NCBI RefSeq assembly: GCF_026210795.1
Contig: NC_089443.1
Coordinates: 1,116,001-1,180,000, forward strand
Reading direction: 5' to 3'
Origin: Rhizophagus irregularis
Taxonomy: Eukaryota > Glomeromycota > Glomeromycetes > Glomerales > Glomeraceae
Length of the DNA stretch: 64,000 bases
The notes under the pieces: model-generated
The model's input: only the letters and a program-made list of their open reading frames with translations
The model's database searches: none
Told to the model about the DNA's origin: nothing
Part shown: positions 44,345 through 57,245 of the stretch, in pieces
Layout: each line of letters begins with the position of its first letter
Numbering within the stretch: position 1 is the first letter of the stretch
Made by a program: the position numbers and the translations under genes

Positions 44345-45629
44345 TTGTATAATATGTATATTAAGGAGGAGATAAAAAAAAAATATAATATACGGTACGT
44401 AAGAGATAAAAAAAAGATACAGGAAAACGATGTATTTATATAATTCCTGTGAAAAATTTTTTTTTAAAAAAAAAGTGAAAAAAAAAAATTCTGCATAACA
44501 CACGGATTTAATTGGTTCAAAATTAGAAAACAAATCTATTTTTTTTTAAAAAAAAAAAATTGTTTCATTATTTCAATAATTTCGTGGAATAACTTTTTTT
44601 ATTATATTCTTTCAAATTTAATTTTAAACAAAAAAGAAGGTTTAACAATACTAGAATGCCTTTTTATGTCGATCTTAATGAATTATATATTGATAAATCC
44701 AAATTCCAACACGTTTCTGTTATGTATTGCATATTTGTGGAACCAGTTATTTTTATCTCCAAAATTGATTTGTTATTGATGCGCATGATATGAACTAGTT
44801 TATATGTGATGAATTTTAAATATTTAATAATTTTTTTTTGTATTATTTTCTTAATGTAAAATGCTCAATTGTTTTTGTTACACGTTGTTTGGCAACAAAA
44901 ATTTTTTAAAGTAAAGAAAATCGGATTACAATACCCGATAATGTAAAATTTTCCTCTAGAAGTTTTTGGATCCGTGCAAAAATAATTTATCATATAATAT
45001 TATAATAATGTAATATTCTATTATTTTTTGATTACAGTATATTATTATTGCATTAAGATCATCAAGCTGAATATCTTGAGGTTCTTATGACGTAATAGTA
45101 CCAAACTTGAAACTACTTCCCGTGTACAAAAAAAAAAAAAAATTTAGACACTTTCTAAACAAGGATCTGTTGTGATAGAAACCTTCGTGATAGACGCGTT
45201 AGATATTTATGTTTCTTTAAATCAGATTCCAGAGTTTTTTTTACATTGTTAAGTTTCTATTTTAGTCCCATCAAAACAAAGCAGATTCGCTTAGGTCCTT
45301 AAAGTTATACTTACAAACCTCTTATTGGTTTCATTGAATAGATAGCTTAAGGAAAAGGAAATGGAAAATGGTACTATAAATAGTCATTACGATTTATTCA
45401 TTCACATTTAGAAATATAAAACAAATAATAAGTTGGCATTTATATTATTAAAATTGGCGTTCGTATTATATATTTTTTTTAATACGACATATACGATATG
45501 TTCATTTTAATGTATGATTTTTATCTTTGTGATAACTGATAACAAAATAATAAAATCTTGATGGGCGCAATGCAGTGCGACGATTTTATTTTTTTGCATT
45601 TTTTTAATGCTTATATTCAAATCCGTCCA
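44345..45629. other. Intergenic, nothing recognised
   Basis: 44345-44450 is the shared upstream region of the small gene; the rest is AT-rich without a supported frame. Confidence 0.45.
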
Positions 45630-46340
45630 AATGAGTATGAGGCTGTGTAATATATCAGTATTCTTTTATATAATAAGTTGTCATTAAGTGAATTAATTTA
45701 TAATATATATATATATTTTTTTTTTTTTTACTAAAAAACTTTTTGATGATACAAATGATACAAACAAAAAGAATGCTCAATATCATTCAATTGTTCTTTG
45801 AAACAAATAGAATTTGAGCCATTTTTTTTCTAGGATTTGTGATTTTTTTTTTCTAGATTCATACTAAGATTTATTATGTAACATAAAAAGATAATTACAT
45901 TTGTGTCACGTTCCTCTTTCTTTTGAGATGATTTTTTTTCGTTTTACTTTCAAAAATTCATTATCAGGCCTTTTTTGGATGATGATTTGACCCGCATAAT
46001 ATATTTTAGAATAAGGGGGTCAAGCACCGGGAGAATCCAATCCGATATTTTTGCAAAAATCAAAGATTTAAGCTTAGTAATACAGTTATCTAAATAAAGA
46101 TCTGGTCTTTTTTTTTTGTTATGACATATAATTCATATGATTCACATAAATTGGGGCAACTATCTAATTCCAGATATCAATCAGACATCGTGCTTATGAA
46201 CCAATGAGATTACTACCTCAAAAATTCCCATGTTTAGCATGCTTAATGAAATAAGAAACGGAAACACAATAACCCGAACCGTTAAAAAAAAAACGATTCA
46301 GACAAAGAAAAAAGAAATTGATCATACCAAAGGTACAGTA
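45630..46340. repeat. Direct segmental duplication III, copy 1 (partner 51708-52470)
   Basis: GAGGCTGTGTAATATATCAG through GGGGTCAAGCACCGGGAGAATC, AGATATCAATCAGACATCGT and ACTACCTCAAAAATTCCCAT is collinear with 51708-52470. The kinase relic lies just downstream of this copy only. Confidence 0.85.
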
Positions 46341-46424
46341 CATACAGTAACTATTTACTTTGTATAATTTTTTTAGCTTTCGAAAATTTTTTAGCTTATT
46401 TCCTTTTTATTATATTATAGTAGT

Positions 46425-47269
46425 TGATATGTTGTGGGGGCCTCGAAAGAATCCATTCCGAGGGAAAAATTTAGGAAATCTCCACTCGTATTGTTGACAT
46501 AGGTCTTCATGGTATTACAAAAGATCCGACATCCAATTATATGATTGTGATGAAATATTACGAGAACGGAAACCTTTATCAATATCTTAATCATTGCAAC
46601 GGAATTCTTTCCTGGAGAGATATGATTGATATGCTGTGGGGAATCGCTGGAGGCCTCGAAAGAATCCATTCTGAAGGAAAAATTCACGGAAATCTTCACG
46701 GAGGAAATTTACTTATCGAAGACGAAAAGGTATCTACAGATGCTCGTATTGCTGACGTTGGTCTTCATGGACCATGTAATAATGACATAAATAATGGTTC
46801 AATTCAAAGATATGGAGTTTTACCATATGTCGCGCCAGAAGTTTTACGTGGCGATAATTATAATACTGCTTCTGATATATATTCATTTGGTATAGTTATG
46901 AATACTCTTGCAACTAGAAAAAGACCTTGGTATAATAGAGCGCATGATATTAATTTGGCAAAAGATATTTGTGATGGTAAAAGACTTAAAATTCCTGATG
47001 ATACGCCTAATTTTTATTCAGAATTAATGCAACAATGTTGGGATAATGATCCAGAAAAACGACCAACTGCATCCTATTTAAACGAAAAATTTGGAGAATG
47101 GATTATATTAATATGTGACGATCCAAATCCTTCAAAGATTTCAGACGAAAACTCCGTTGCAGAAGAAAAAAGATGGAGGAAAATTTCTCAATTGTCAAAA
47201 AAAATTTTTCATCCGGAAATACATCCCGAAGCGTATTATTCAAGTATTTCTTTGCATTTTCAAATATAA
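46425..47269 (+). pseudogene. Truncated, rearranged pseudokinase (TKL-type), C-lobe open
   Basis: From 46541 the frame is open for 242 codons: VMKYYENGNLYQYL hinge, IHGNLHGGNLLIED catalytic loop, ADVGLHGP at the DFG position, YVAPEVLRG, DIYSFGIVM, QQCWDNDPEKRPTA, then a basic tail. The catalytic Asp of HxD is Asn and DFG is DVG, so it would be catalytically dead. The N-lobe is absent. Instead 46425-46520 is a second, deletion-ridden copy of the catalytic/activation segment (DMLW, LERIHSEGK, RIVDIGLHG) joined directly to GITKDPTSNY; the frame is open from about 46476 after a TAG. The relatives at 58050-60410 share GNLHGGNLL. Confidence 0.8.
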
Positions 47270-48095
47270 GATATTATTATTGCATATTGAATTTAATAAA
47301 AAACAAATTTTTATCTTCATATTATTATTATTGATTATACTATTTTACTATTTTATATATTTTTTTACGAGATTAACGAAAAATATTATTTGATTTTATG
47401 TAACCTAGAAAAAAAAAATGAAAAACATAGAAAGGCATTTAAAATTTCCTATTTTAGATGGTGACAGCCAAAACTTTATTACACTGTCGCAAATATCATG
47501 TCGCTCTTGTTTCATCAGGTACTATTTTCTTGTACCATATATTGTTTACACACAAGTGGTATAAGAAAATATATCGTACAAAGTATAAGAACGATACATT
47601 TGCTACTGTGTCAATGTCTGACATTGTTTTGATATATTTTTCGAGTTCATAGTTGGAGCCCCGAATAATATTACACAAATTGTGCTAAATTTTGCACAGA
47701 AATTTTGCTAGTCGAAATAAGGAGGTTCCGACTTATATATAATAAATAGGCCTGTTCACTTATATATGATCGTTCCATTTGTGAACGATCAGAGCAGCTA
47801 ATAATTTCGACTAATGTGACATATTTCAATTAAATGATAAAAGGAATTGCTAATTGGTCATTTGAATTAGGAATCGGGATCGATTCTGAAAAAGTTGATA
47901 ATTTATTAGAATCAAATCCGGAGTTTGGAGAGCTGTCTATAATAATAATAAATATGGAAAATTTTAATTAATTTACTCCATTTAGTCATCAGACAGATGA
48001 AAATGTAACATAATATGCATATGAACCTGTGTAATGACTATATATAGCGGTGATTGCAATATCTAATAAATCATAAATCTCGACATTGGCGTAAC
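47270..48095. other. 3' flank and intergenic DNA
   Basis: No gene seen. Short inverted repeat GATCGTTC-N7-GAACGATC at about 47768-47790. Confidence 0.45.
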
Positions 48096-48266
48096 AGGAC
48101 CCAGAAATATATTCCTTTTATAGATAATTTTTGATAATGCCAGTCAGAATTTTATTTCCTATTATAGTAACCGACTGATATTATCATAATTCCGGCCCTG
48201 AAAAAATGCGTACAGCTCAGTAAAAAAATTTTCATCACCTGACCTATATATATATTTCTGGGTCCT
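48096..48266. mobile_element. 171-bp AGGACCCAGA-family element
   Basis: AGGACCCAGAAATATAT and its inverted copy bound it; the inner CGTACAGCTCAGTAAAAAAATTTT matches the 38881 element (reversed). No target duplication is visible. Confidence 0.7.
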
Positions 48267-49420
48267 TGATTTATAATAGCTGTAATTTTTATTTAAAATA
48301 TTGCAGACATAAGATTAAATAAAAGTTTATCTGCTAACTTTTCATTTATTGAGAACATAAGTGAGAACATAGTTATTATTATAAAATTGTGTAAAGGAAA
48401 GGAAGGTTGTCAATGGAAATAATTACAATTTAGCCTAGCTACAGATCTTCAGCTAAAAAACGTTAAATATTACGTTTTTTCCAGGAACGGAAATAATACA
48501 CAGTTAGCGCTTGTATCCAAGAAAGCGAAACATGTTAATATAAGAATTACCCGAATGAAATGTTTATTTATCAAATACTTACCACTACTTAAATAAAAAT
48601 CTTCTACCTTAATTTGAGAATGTCAACTCAAATGGGTCTAATTATTTGGAGTCTGACAATCTTATAAACTTTAATGACGGAAATAGCTTAAAATGAATGA
48701 TTTTTTTGATCCATGCAACGTAAAGTTATATCCCCATACACTTTATAACTGTAATAATAAAATATTATCTCTTATTTTTATATTTCTCTGAAAACAAACG
48801 AACAACTTTTACAAACCAAACACTCAAACTAGATTGTGGATTCGATCCACCCTCGAGAACTTAGCTAAAATTATGCTAAAAATAAGTCCTAGGATTTAAC
48901 TCCGTTGATGTGACATGGCTTGATGTTCTGTTTTATTAGTTTTTAAAATTTACTTATAAATGTATTTTTCGTGGAATCTTTTAATAGTTTAATTTTGGGC
49001 CAAATTAAGGAAAAAACGAAAGCACTAAACTAAATTGTAATTGTAAGGTTAGAAGAAATATTGTGTGAATTTATTACAAATTAAACATAATGGTTCGTTT
49101 ATTTTACGTCAATGGAGATAAGAAGAAATACTAAAGATGGGAGAAGTAATAAGGAATTTACTAGTTAACAAAAAGTGGAATAAGGATGTAACGTCATATT
49201 ATGGAAAATATTGAAAAAGTGCCGTATTTGTAATAGATCTTGTGTCGTATATATTAAGTGACTAATTTTTTTTATTGTAATAAGGGAAATGTCGAATATT
49301 GAATTTTCTTTTAAAGGTAGAATAAAAGATAAACAGGAAAATATAGTCAAACCTTGACCGATAGAATTTCCTTGTCCCATATAACATGTACCGATATTTT
49401 AAGTTACGCTAGTATTACTT
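48267..49420. other. Intergenic, nothing recognised
   Basis: No supported frame or repeat. Confidence 0.45.
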
Positions 49421-49429
49421 GGCCAACAC

Positions 49430-49577
49430 GGGCGTCCTTAACGTACAGTGAGGGTGTACGATATTAACGTACAAACTGGCCAGAGTTTAGGAGTTATGCA
49501 CTTGCACGTGATAGCGTTATCGTTAATTCTGGCCGGTTTGTACTTTAATACACCCTCATTGTACATTAAGGAACCCC
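49430..49577. mobile_element. 148-bp MITE with perfect 9-bp target duplication
   Basis: Flanked by GGCCAACAC (49421-49429; 49578-49586). Inverted ends of about 50 bp: GGGCGTCCTTAACGTACA and the reverse of TGTACATTAAGGAACCCC, extending through GAGGGTGTA, GTACAAAC and GGCCAGA. Core phrases GAGTTTAGGAGTTATGCA and GCACGTGA also occur at 2930-2981 and 10345-10408, so that site carries a relic of this family. The 9-bp duplication fits Mutator-like transposition. Confidence 0.85.
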
Positions 49578-49586
49578 GGCCAACAC

Positions 49587-50689
49587 TAACAATTTGGCTG
49601 AAGTTAATAAAATTTGAAATTTTTGCGCCATCTTAATTCCGGTCAGAATTACATTTTAGAATTACAATCTGGCCCACATTATGGTCCCAATATTTTTCCA
49701 ATATCGGTACATCAAAAGTTTGACTGTAGCAACATATTAAGATTCATTTCTTGTTTAATTATTCTATTAAAAGTGCCTTCATTGGACATTATTGATATTA
49801 TTGGAATTTACTAAGAACTTCGAATTTCGTTAATATTGTAGAAAAACTCTGCATATCGTTTGTGCATTCCCACTGATTATCATTTTAGTTGATCTACCCC
49901 AAATATCTTTTTACTATATCTGTAAATTTCCAATAATCTGTGTACTGTACCGAAAGTGAAAGAAATTTAATGATGCAAAAGAAATCGCATACGATTTCCT
50001 TGGAAAAAACAATTTTTTATCACAATTTCCCCAAGTTCATAAATCTATGTAGCGAAGGAAAAGAACGCTCAATTTATCACACATCGAATTTTGAGATAGA
50101 ACATTCTGATGATGTTCTAAATAGAGATCGTCATCAAACCTTCGAAGCATCGAAAATAGAAGAATAAACATTTGTGTAATTGGTTGCGAAAAAAAATCCA
50201 GGCAATTTATATGTCCAGCCAAAAAGTTTAATTCCTCGTAGTGGTTTCCCTATAAGTTCTTGTAGGAATTTATTTGAAATGTCGGAACAACTACAATAGC
50301 TAATTGGAGTGATAATGGACTTTATTACTCGGATGAACGACATTTGTAAAATAGAAAGAAAAAGAAATTATTTACAATATATCGAGATAAATATCATTAT
50401 TACATACAACTAACTGAAAGTTGCGCTGTGATATTAATCTGGCCGCTGAATATTGCCTGCACTATAATGCGTGTCAAATGTTTCACGTTTTGGTATTACA
50501 AAGTTAGTTACTATGTAGAGTATTATAAAGATTCCTGTTTTCATATAGGAATATTTGGCTTGTCTGTATAATCTAACAGCTTTCGATCCGTATTTGGAAT
50601 AGTCTACTATTTTTTTTTTTCGGATATTCGGAAAGAACGGCTTTACCATCCAAATAAAATATCCGAATTAGGATCATCCAGATGATTTT
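49587..50689. other. Intergenic, nothing recognised
   Basis: Several 60-75-codon frames on both strands overlap and none has recognisable content. Confidence 0.4.
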
Positions 50690-51610
50690 ATTAGTTTATC
50701 CGGATAACGGAAATGAAACATCAACCTGTAGCCGCCCAAAATACTAAAAATAACCATCTGAATTTCTATTTAAAATTTTCATTATCTTTGAATACCACAT
50801 AAAGGTGCTTTTTTTGCTGATCTAACATTTATGCATAATACATGATACTAAATGTAACAAAGTAACTTTGATTTTTTTTATTTTTATTTTCATTTAGATA
50901 ACTTTATCGAATATCATATTAGTTGTTAATATTTTGTATAACATTGTTCAAGTTTCAACCCGATTATGTAAATTGAAAAAAGGCTTATCTTTCAAAAAAA
51001 AAAATAATAATTAACCCATCCATTCAAATATAACAAAAGGGTAAAAATCATTTTAATGCTTTCACACTTTCACACACAAACCCTGTTTCGGAATAAGTTT
51101 TCGGTTAGTTTAGTTACTATGTGGCATACTTTAGTATCACATGTGCCAATATTTTACATGTTTTCATAATTCTAATTTGGTCACTAGTACAAAAGGGCAA
51201 ACCATTGTAAAATAAATATTATTTATAAGAGTTTCACATGAACAATCACGATAAATAAAAAGTAAAATTGACTCGAACCTACTTTCATGCTTTCATGATT
51301 ATGCTAATTAATGCTATTTTTAGTAACTTTGTTACAGTAAAGTAAGGCGTAGTAATAAAGAAAGGGAGAAAATTAGTATCGCGCACCATAGTCCGATAGA
51401 ATCACGTAATCATAATAAAAATATTTGTCAACTTGTGTCACACTTCCACATTTTTCATTTTTTATTAAGTAAAAACCTAATTGTCACCCTTACATGTGTA
51501 ATTTCTTAATGTCGTAATTCTGGCTAAAATTACCCCGCTTTAGAACAAAAAAATTGAATGATTTTCAGTGATCAACGACGGTGACTCAATTGAATTATAA
51601 ATAATGAATT
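50690..51610. repeat. Direct segmental duplication IV, copy 1 (partner 55150-57690)
   Basis: Shared markers in order: CCTGTAG.TGCCC/CGCCC, AAAAATAACCAT, GTAAATTGAAAAAA, CC.GTTTCGGAATAAG, then AGTAATAAAGAAAG...CGCAC and GTCGTAATTCTGGC. Copy 1 has the unoccupied ATG site (51056-51058) of the 1.5-kb element. Confidence 0.75.
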
Positions 51611-51707
51611 GGGGAAAGATAATAAATAATTTAAATTACAAACTTACAATTCTTTTCATTTAATTTTCATTGATAGATTCGTACAAACAAAATCAGATTT
51701 ATATACA

Positions 51708-52470
51708 CACCCGATGAGGCTGTGTAATATATCAGTATTCTTTATATAATAAGTTAATTAATTTATAATATATATATTTTTTTTTTACTAAGAAAATTTT
51801 TGATGACACAAACAAAAGAATACCCGATATCATTCAATTTGAAACAAATAGAATTTGAGACATTTTTTTTCTAGGATTTGTGGATTTTCTTTTCTAGATT
51901 CATTCTAAGATTTAATATATAACATAAAAAAAGATAATTACATTTGTGTCACGTATCTCTTTATTTTGAGATTTTTTTTTTCAAAAATTCATTTATCCGG
52001 CCTTTTTTGGATGTGACACGGAGCCTTAAAGATTTACAAATATATCGTTCTTAACCTGTGCGATGTGATTTTAATCCGCATAATAAATTTTAGAATAAGG
52101 GGTCAAGCACCGGGAGAATCAAATCCGATACTTTTGCAAAAATCAAAGATTTAAGCTTAGCTGTTAGTAATACAATTAGATCCGGTCTTTTTTATGTTAT
52201 GCCATATAATTCATATGATTCACATAAATTGGGGCAATCATTTAATTCTAGATATCAATCAGACATCGTGCTTATGAACCAATGAGATTACTACCTCAAA
52301 AATTCCCATGTTAAGAATTAGCATGCTTTGAAACGGAAACAATAATCCGACTGTTAAAATAAAAAAAAAGGAATTGTGAATCCGAAGAAATAATAAAAAC
52401 GATTCATAATCAGAAAAATGACCAAGACAATGAAAAAAGAAATCGATTATATCAAAGGTACATAACTATT
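51708..52470. repeat. Direct segmental duplication III, copy 2 (partner 45630-46340)
   Basis: Collinear with 45630-46340, with a 50-bp extra stretch around 52010-52060. Confidence 0.85.
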
Positions 52471-52837
52471 TTCTTTGTATAACTTTTTTATCTTTAGAAA
52501 ATTTTTTAGTATTATAGTAGTTATTTGATTATTTCCTTTTATTAGATTATAGTATTATATTAAACATGTATTAAACCCTTTTACGCCGATTTTAACTTTC
52601 ATTAGACTTTTATTTGGCTTTCATTGATCTCATTACTTCTCGGGCTTATACTCCGCAACGAATCATTGGAATTTAATATATTAAAAGGAGTGAAATCTAA
52701 ATAAAAGATGTTTATTAATATTTTGAGGAAGAGATAAATAAATTGTAGATGACCTTTGATAAAATTCTTAGTGTTAATGACACGTAATTAATAACTAATA
52801 ACTTACTTTCAATATTTTAGTAAAATGGAGGTAGATT
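52471..52837. other. Intergenic, nothing recognised
   Basis: 52560-52680 is slightly less AT-rich; no assignable protein. Confidence 0.4.
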
Positions 52838-53080
52838 GAGTGCTACGGAGATGAGTGGTGTAGGGTCAAGGAGATGTGTAGTGTATGGTCTCCTATGTGA
52901 CAGTTTACACAGGTGATAAATAACACGACACGCCAAACACGTGATTTGGAGTGGGCCGAAATGCTATTAATCACCTGTGTATGGTTCACACCCCTTATTT
53001 TACACACTGTTACACACTGCTAAATATCACCATACACCACACAGGTGGTCGACCCTACACCACTGGTATTCGTCTTACCG
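52838..53080. mobile_element. 243-bp MITE, second copy, with 8-bp target duplication
   Basis: Same length and about 97% identical by eye to 9850-10092. Flanked by GGTAGATT (52830-52837 and 53081-53088). The near identity of two copies 43 kb apart suggests recent mobility. Confidence 0.88.
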
Positions 53081-53088
53081 GGTAGATT

Positions 53089-54641
53089 TATCATATCCCT
53101 AACTTTCTATTATACAATGATGTTTTACAAACCTTATTTTATTGGAAGGTGGTATGTGACGTAAAGGATCGACGAATAAAAAGTTTATAACTACCGAAAT
53201 AATCATCCGGATCATGTGCGGCAACAACATTTTTTTTATAATTTTAAGGTGTGCCCCGTAATTGCGGAATTTGCATTATTTCACGGATATCATTGATTTT
53301 CACTTCTGCGCCGTGAAAATCATGATATTGGTCTTTATTTTTTAAGCAATTGATCAAAATGTAATAATAGTAAAGTTTAACGACTTTTTTTTCTTTTTCT
53401 TACAAAAAAAAAAATTTGTTTCCAACATATAGAAGATCATGACAATATTGTGAAAAACACCATTCTTGCTCTTACCTATATTTGTACAGGACGGGTATTT
53501 CGTCAAATAATTTTGATAATATAAATTGAAAGGCATAGGCATACATGTATATTAGCTTTTGTTGCTTAATGCAACCTACGTTTAAAGTTCTTTATATATA
53601 ATATATATAAACACATTTTACGTATAAAAAAAACTTTTTGAAAATTATAACTTAAATCCTACGCTTTTGGTCTAAATTACAAATAAATCATCCAATTTAT
53701 TACAAAATAAAACTTCATTAAATTAACCGCTAACTATAAATACGTAACTATTTGACTATATCGATAGTAGATACTAAAATTCGATAAAGAAATTACCGAC
53801 AATAAATTTGATGCATAGATCGGATGATCCGACATACCGACAATAGTTTATGCACACTCATTCTGAAAATTCCTGTACTAAGTTCAAAAAGTTCTATCAT
53901 CAATAAAAAAAAAGATTCGGATCAAGATATGTGAACTTCATATTTGGATCATGCATAAAAAATTTTCAGTGTTAATTGTCACACCTATATTGTATAATTT
54001 GTATTATGCATTGGTGTGATGTGTAAATCATATCCTTGCATAAAAAATTTTTTTTTTTAAGTTCAATTTGGTACTATAATTGGCGACTACTTTATGTATA
54101 ACATAGTCTTACATAAGAAAAATCATTTAACTATTTTTGAAAAGAAGGCATGTAATTTTGAACAACATTTCACAAAATTCATGAGTATGATACTTGGAGA
54201 AGAAATACTTTATTCTGCGCCACGCTTAATTAAATTTTATAATAATAATTGGGTCACTTAATGATTTTATTGTTACATTTTAACATCTATTGTTTGGATC
54301 TATTATCAATCATTATCTATATTCTATACGTAGTTTTGTGTAATTTTAACATTTAAATATTATATAAATACGTCGTTTTCTTTTATCCGTCTTCCACCGA
54401 ATTTTAAAAAAAAATTTTTTTTCTAAAATCTTGATATATACACCTCATTTTCCTTTCTCTCATTTCTTGATTTTTTTTTCCTTTTTTTTTTACTCTTACT
54501 TTTTTTTTATATAATATTATTATATATATATAATATCTTATATCTTTTTATCTCTTCTCTAAGTATACGTATATTAAATTTATATATTTTTTTTTTTACC
54601 TCCTCCTTAAACCTTATTATACATATATTATACAAACGAAA
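53089..54641. other. Intergenic; upstream region of the small gene
   Basis: AT-rich, with an imperfect ATATCATTGATTTTCAC hairpin at about 53285-53330. 54540-54641 is shared with the upstream DNA of 44344 (CCTCCTTAA, TATACATATATTATACAAA). Confidence 0.5.
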
Positions 54642-54818
54642 ATGCCTTCACAAAAAAGACAAAAACAACTAAGAAGACAAAGAATTATAAGAAGACATTT
54701 TCGATTTAACGTACCCATTAATAATGGAAACACATCGAGGCTTATCGCGAACCATTCTCAACAAAGTACAAATGATTTATTTATTGCTCAATTTTTCAAT
54801 GGATTTTCTTTTCATTAA
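54642..54818 (+). CDS. Small basic protein, copy 2 (58 aa)
   Basis: MPSQKRQKQLRRQRIIRR... with NVPINNGNTSRL in the middle and FIAQFFNGFSFH at the end. It aligns without gaps to the 60-aa product at 44162-44344. Differences are mainly Lys/Arg swaps and synonymous or third-position changes, which argues for a real, constrained product. A pyrimidine-rich leader with CCTCCTTAA and TATACAAACGAAA precedes the ATG in both copies. The neighbourhood is duplicated DNA with transposons; no functional partner is apparent. The function is unknown. Confidence 0.65.
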   Translation: MPSQKRQKQLRRQRIIRRHFRFNVPINNGNTSRLIANHSQQSTNDLFIAQFFNGFSFH

Positions 54819-55149
54819 CTTTATCTTATAGCCTATTAAAAAAAAATAATAAATGTACTGTATGTATCTTCCATTCATTATATAGTAGCATCGATTCATT
54901 TTAAGATGACCATTTTTTCTATAATATAGCCTCACTTTAACAGTTCAACTTCTCTTTAAGATAATAGGTATAGTTTATGATTTCTTTTAGTAAAATATGT
55001 ATACTTAAGAATAACAACTGTCAAGTATATTAAAATAGTTTATCTAGTACTATCATAACAAGTTTTCAGTTTGCGAAGACATTATTGTTTGCGCAATCTG
55101 GTCACGTGAATATGAACGTTGAAGGCACGTGATACTGGACGTTTGGTTA
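54819..55149. other. 3' flank, no gene seen
   Basis: 54830-54900 (GTACTGTATGTATCTTCC) matches, inverted, the 3' flank of 44162. Confidence 0.5.
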
Positions 55150-55524
55150 TTACAAAAATTACGGAATCGAAGCATTAACCTGTAGTTGCCCCAAAAGTAA
55201 TATGTTCTTTCATTTATATGCTTAAATGTTAAAAATAACCATTTTAATTTCTATTTAAATTTTGTTATTTTGTGGCTCATTATCTTTGAGTATTACGTGA
55301 AATACTACATAAAAATAAATAGTGCATATTATTATGCATGATACATATAACCTTATCGAAATATCACATTAATTTTGTAAATATCCTTCATGATTGTGTA
55401 AATTGAAAAAAAAAGCTTATTTTTTTTAGAAAATAAAAATAAAAAAATAAACCCAGCCATTTAAATATGACAAAAAATAAAATCCTTACTAATACTATTT
55501 TTTTTCTTGCCCATTTTGCTAATG

Positions 55525-57068
55525 CCCTATAAGAAATATGTATACGGAAAGGATACGTTTTGTATACATTTTATGTACGTTTCTATAGATTCCGCATACA
55601 AATTCCGTATATTTAATAAGCAATTCATTTTTGAACATTTTTTAAAAAAACTAATGTATACGAAATGTATACGGAAAAAATTAATCATACGGAATGTATA
55701 CGGAATTTTTAAACTTAATATTTTTAGAAAATAATTTTACAAAAATCTCGTATCATAACACGAGATCACGTGATTGTTTATTGTTTTGTTATGATACGTT
55801 TTTTGTTTTTTATATAAACCCTTACTTTGATGAGTTTGATCTTCCGATCTTCTTTTCTGTCTTTCCCTTCCTTCTCTTTTCTCTTGTCTTATTTTTGTTA
55901 TTTTTTCTAAATTTTTCTTCTTTTTTCGTTACCCCCCTTTTAAAAAAAAATTTTTTTTTTCGTACTTCACTTTAAAAATTTTTTTTTCGTCACTCCCTTA
56001 AAAAAAAAATTTTTTTTTGATTTTATTCTTTATTCCCACTATTCCCACTCTTCTTTTTTGTAAAAAAAATTTTCTTCTTTCTATTTCTATTTCCTCTTTA
56101 TAAAAAATTTTTTATTTTTCTAACTTTGACGTCCTCCCTTTAAAAAAAAAATTTTTTTTAACTTTCCTACTTCGTTACCCTCTTTTTAAAAAAATATTTT
56201 TTTTTGATTTATTCTTTATTCCCCTTTCTTTTTTATTTATATATATCCCTTTTTTTATTTCATAGGCCAGCAGATTTTTTTTTGTGAGAAGATTCAGTTT
56301 CTTTTTTCTTTTTTGTAGATCAGTTTGGGAGTCCTTTCCTTTTTGTAGGATTGTTAGGATTTTTTTTCTTTTTTAGGTCAGTTCAAATTTTCTTTTTTTT
56401 TTTGTAAGTTGGGTTCAGATTCTTTTCTTTTTGTAGGTTGTTTCAGTTTTGTTGCTTCAGAGTGTAGGTCAGTTTTGGATTTATTTTGTTGTTTTGGTTT
56501 CTTTTTCATCAGTTGCTTCATAATTCTTTCATTTATGTAGGTCAGACATTCTGAAGTTCTCTTTCTTTTTTTGTAGGAATGCTGACCTTTGGTGACTTGG
56601 ACGATTGCAGATACTATATGAAGGGGGGTTTTGTTTCCAATTAAGTTAGACGTTCTTATGTTTCTTTTTTTTGTTTTTTTTTAGGTTGTTTGACTCCAAA
56701 TGAACCTGAACTTATAGATAATTTTGATTGCAATAGGTGGTTTTAATGAGGAGGGAATTTTCATAATGTATTTGTATTTTGTTTATTTTTTATTTTTAAT
56801 AAAGTAAAATTAGATTTATGTAAATATAATTATAGTAAACTGTAATACAAATAGTAAATTCAGTGACCAAATCGTATAAATTTCGTGATAAAATCAGTGA
56901 TCAAATCATGTAAATTCCATATGAATTCCGTGCAAATTCCGTATCCAAACCATATTTTTAGTGATACGGAATTGTGCATTTTTCCGTATCCTATTATGAT
57001 ACGTTATTTCTAAGGAAAAAAATCGTATAAAAACTTTATAAAAAACGTATCCCAATTTTTTTATAGGG
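55525..57068. mobile_element. 1.5-kb non-autonomous CCCTATAAA element, ATG target duplication
   Basis: Begins CCCTATAAGAAATATGTATACGG and ends CCAATTTTTTTATAGGG; ATG flanks both sides (55522-55524; 57069-57071), and the duplicated segment has a single ATG at 51056. Terminal parts are rich in GTATACGGAA and GATACGGAA palindromic motifs. The core (55780-56760) is T/C-rich and includes the A-run/T-run array. No transposase frame is seen. Confidence 0.75.
55930..56215. repeat. Array of A-run/T-run palindromes
   Basis: Five or six diverged units of about 40-50 bp of the form 'TTCGT(C/T)ACTCCCTTTAAAAAAAAATTTTTTTTT'. Each unit is a pyrimidine stretch followed by an A(7-10)T(8-11) palindrome. Predicted to be stiff and nucleosome-poor DNA. 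Confidence 0.75.
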
Positions 57069-57245
57069 ATGAAACTTTCAGTTCATCCACAAACCTGTTC
57101 GGAATAAGTTTAGTCATGTGGTAAACTTATATGATAACACTTTACATGCAACTAGTACAAAAGGGTGAATGTTCAATCGCTATAAAAAAAGTAAAGGACT
57201 TACTTTCGTCCTTTCATTCTCCTGTGATTCCTATGACAAATTAAG

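Noticed and set aside
49614-50649. Several 60-75-codon frames on both strands
   Set aside because: They overlap each other, lack domains or paralogues, and are expected by chance at this length.
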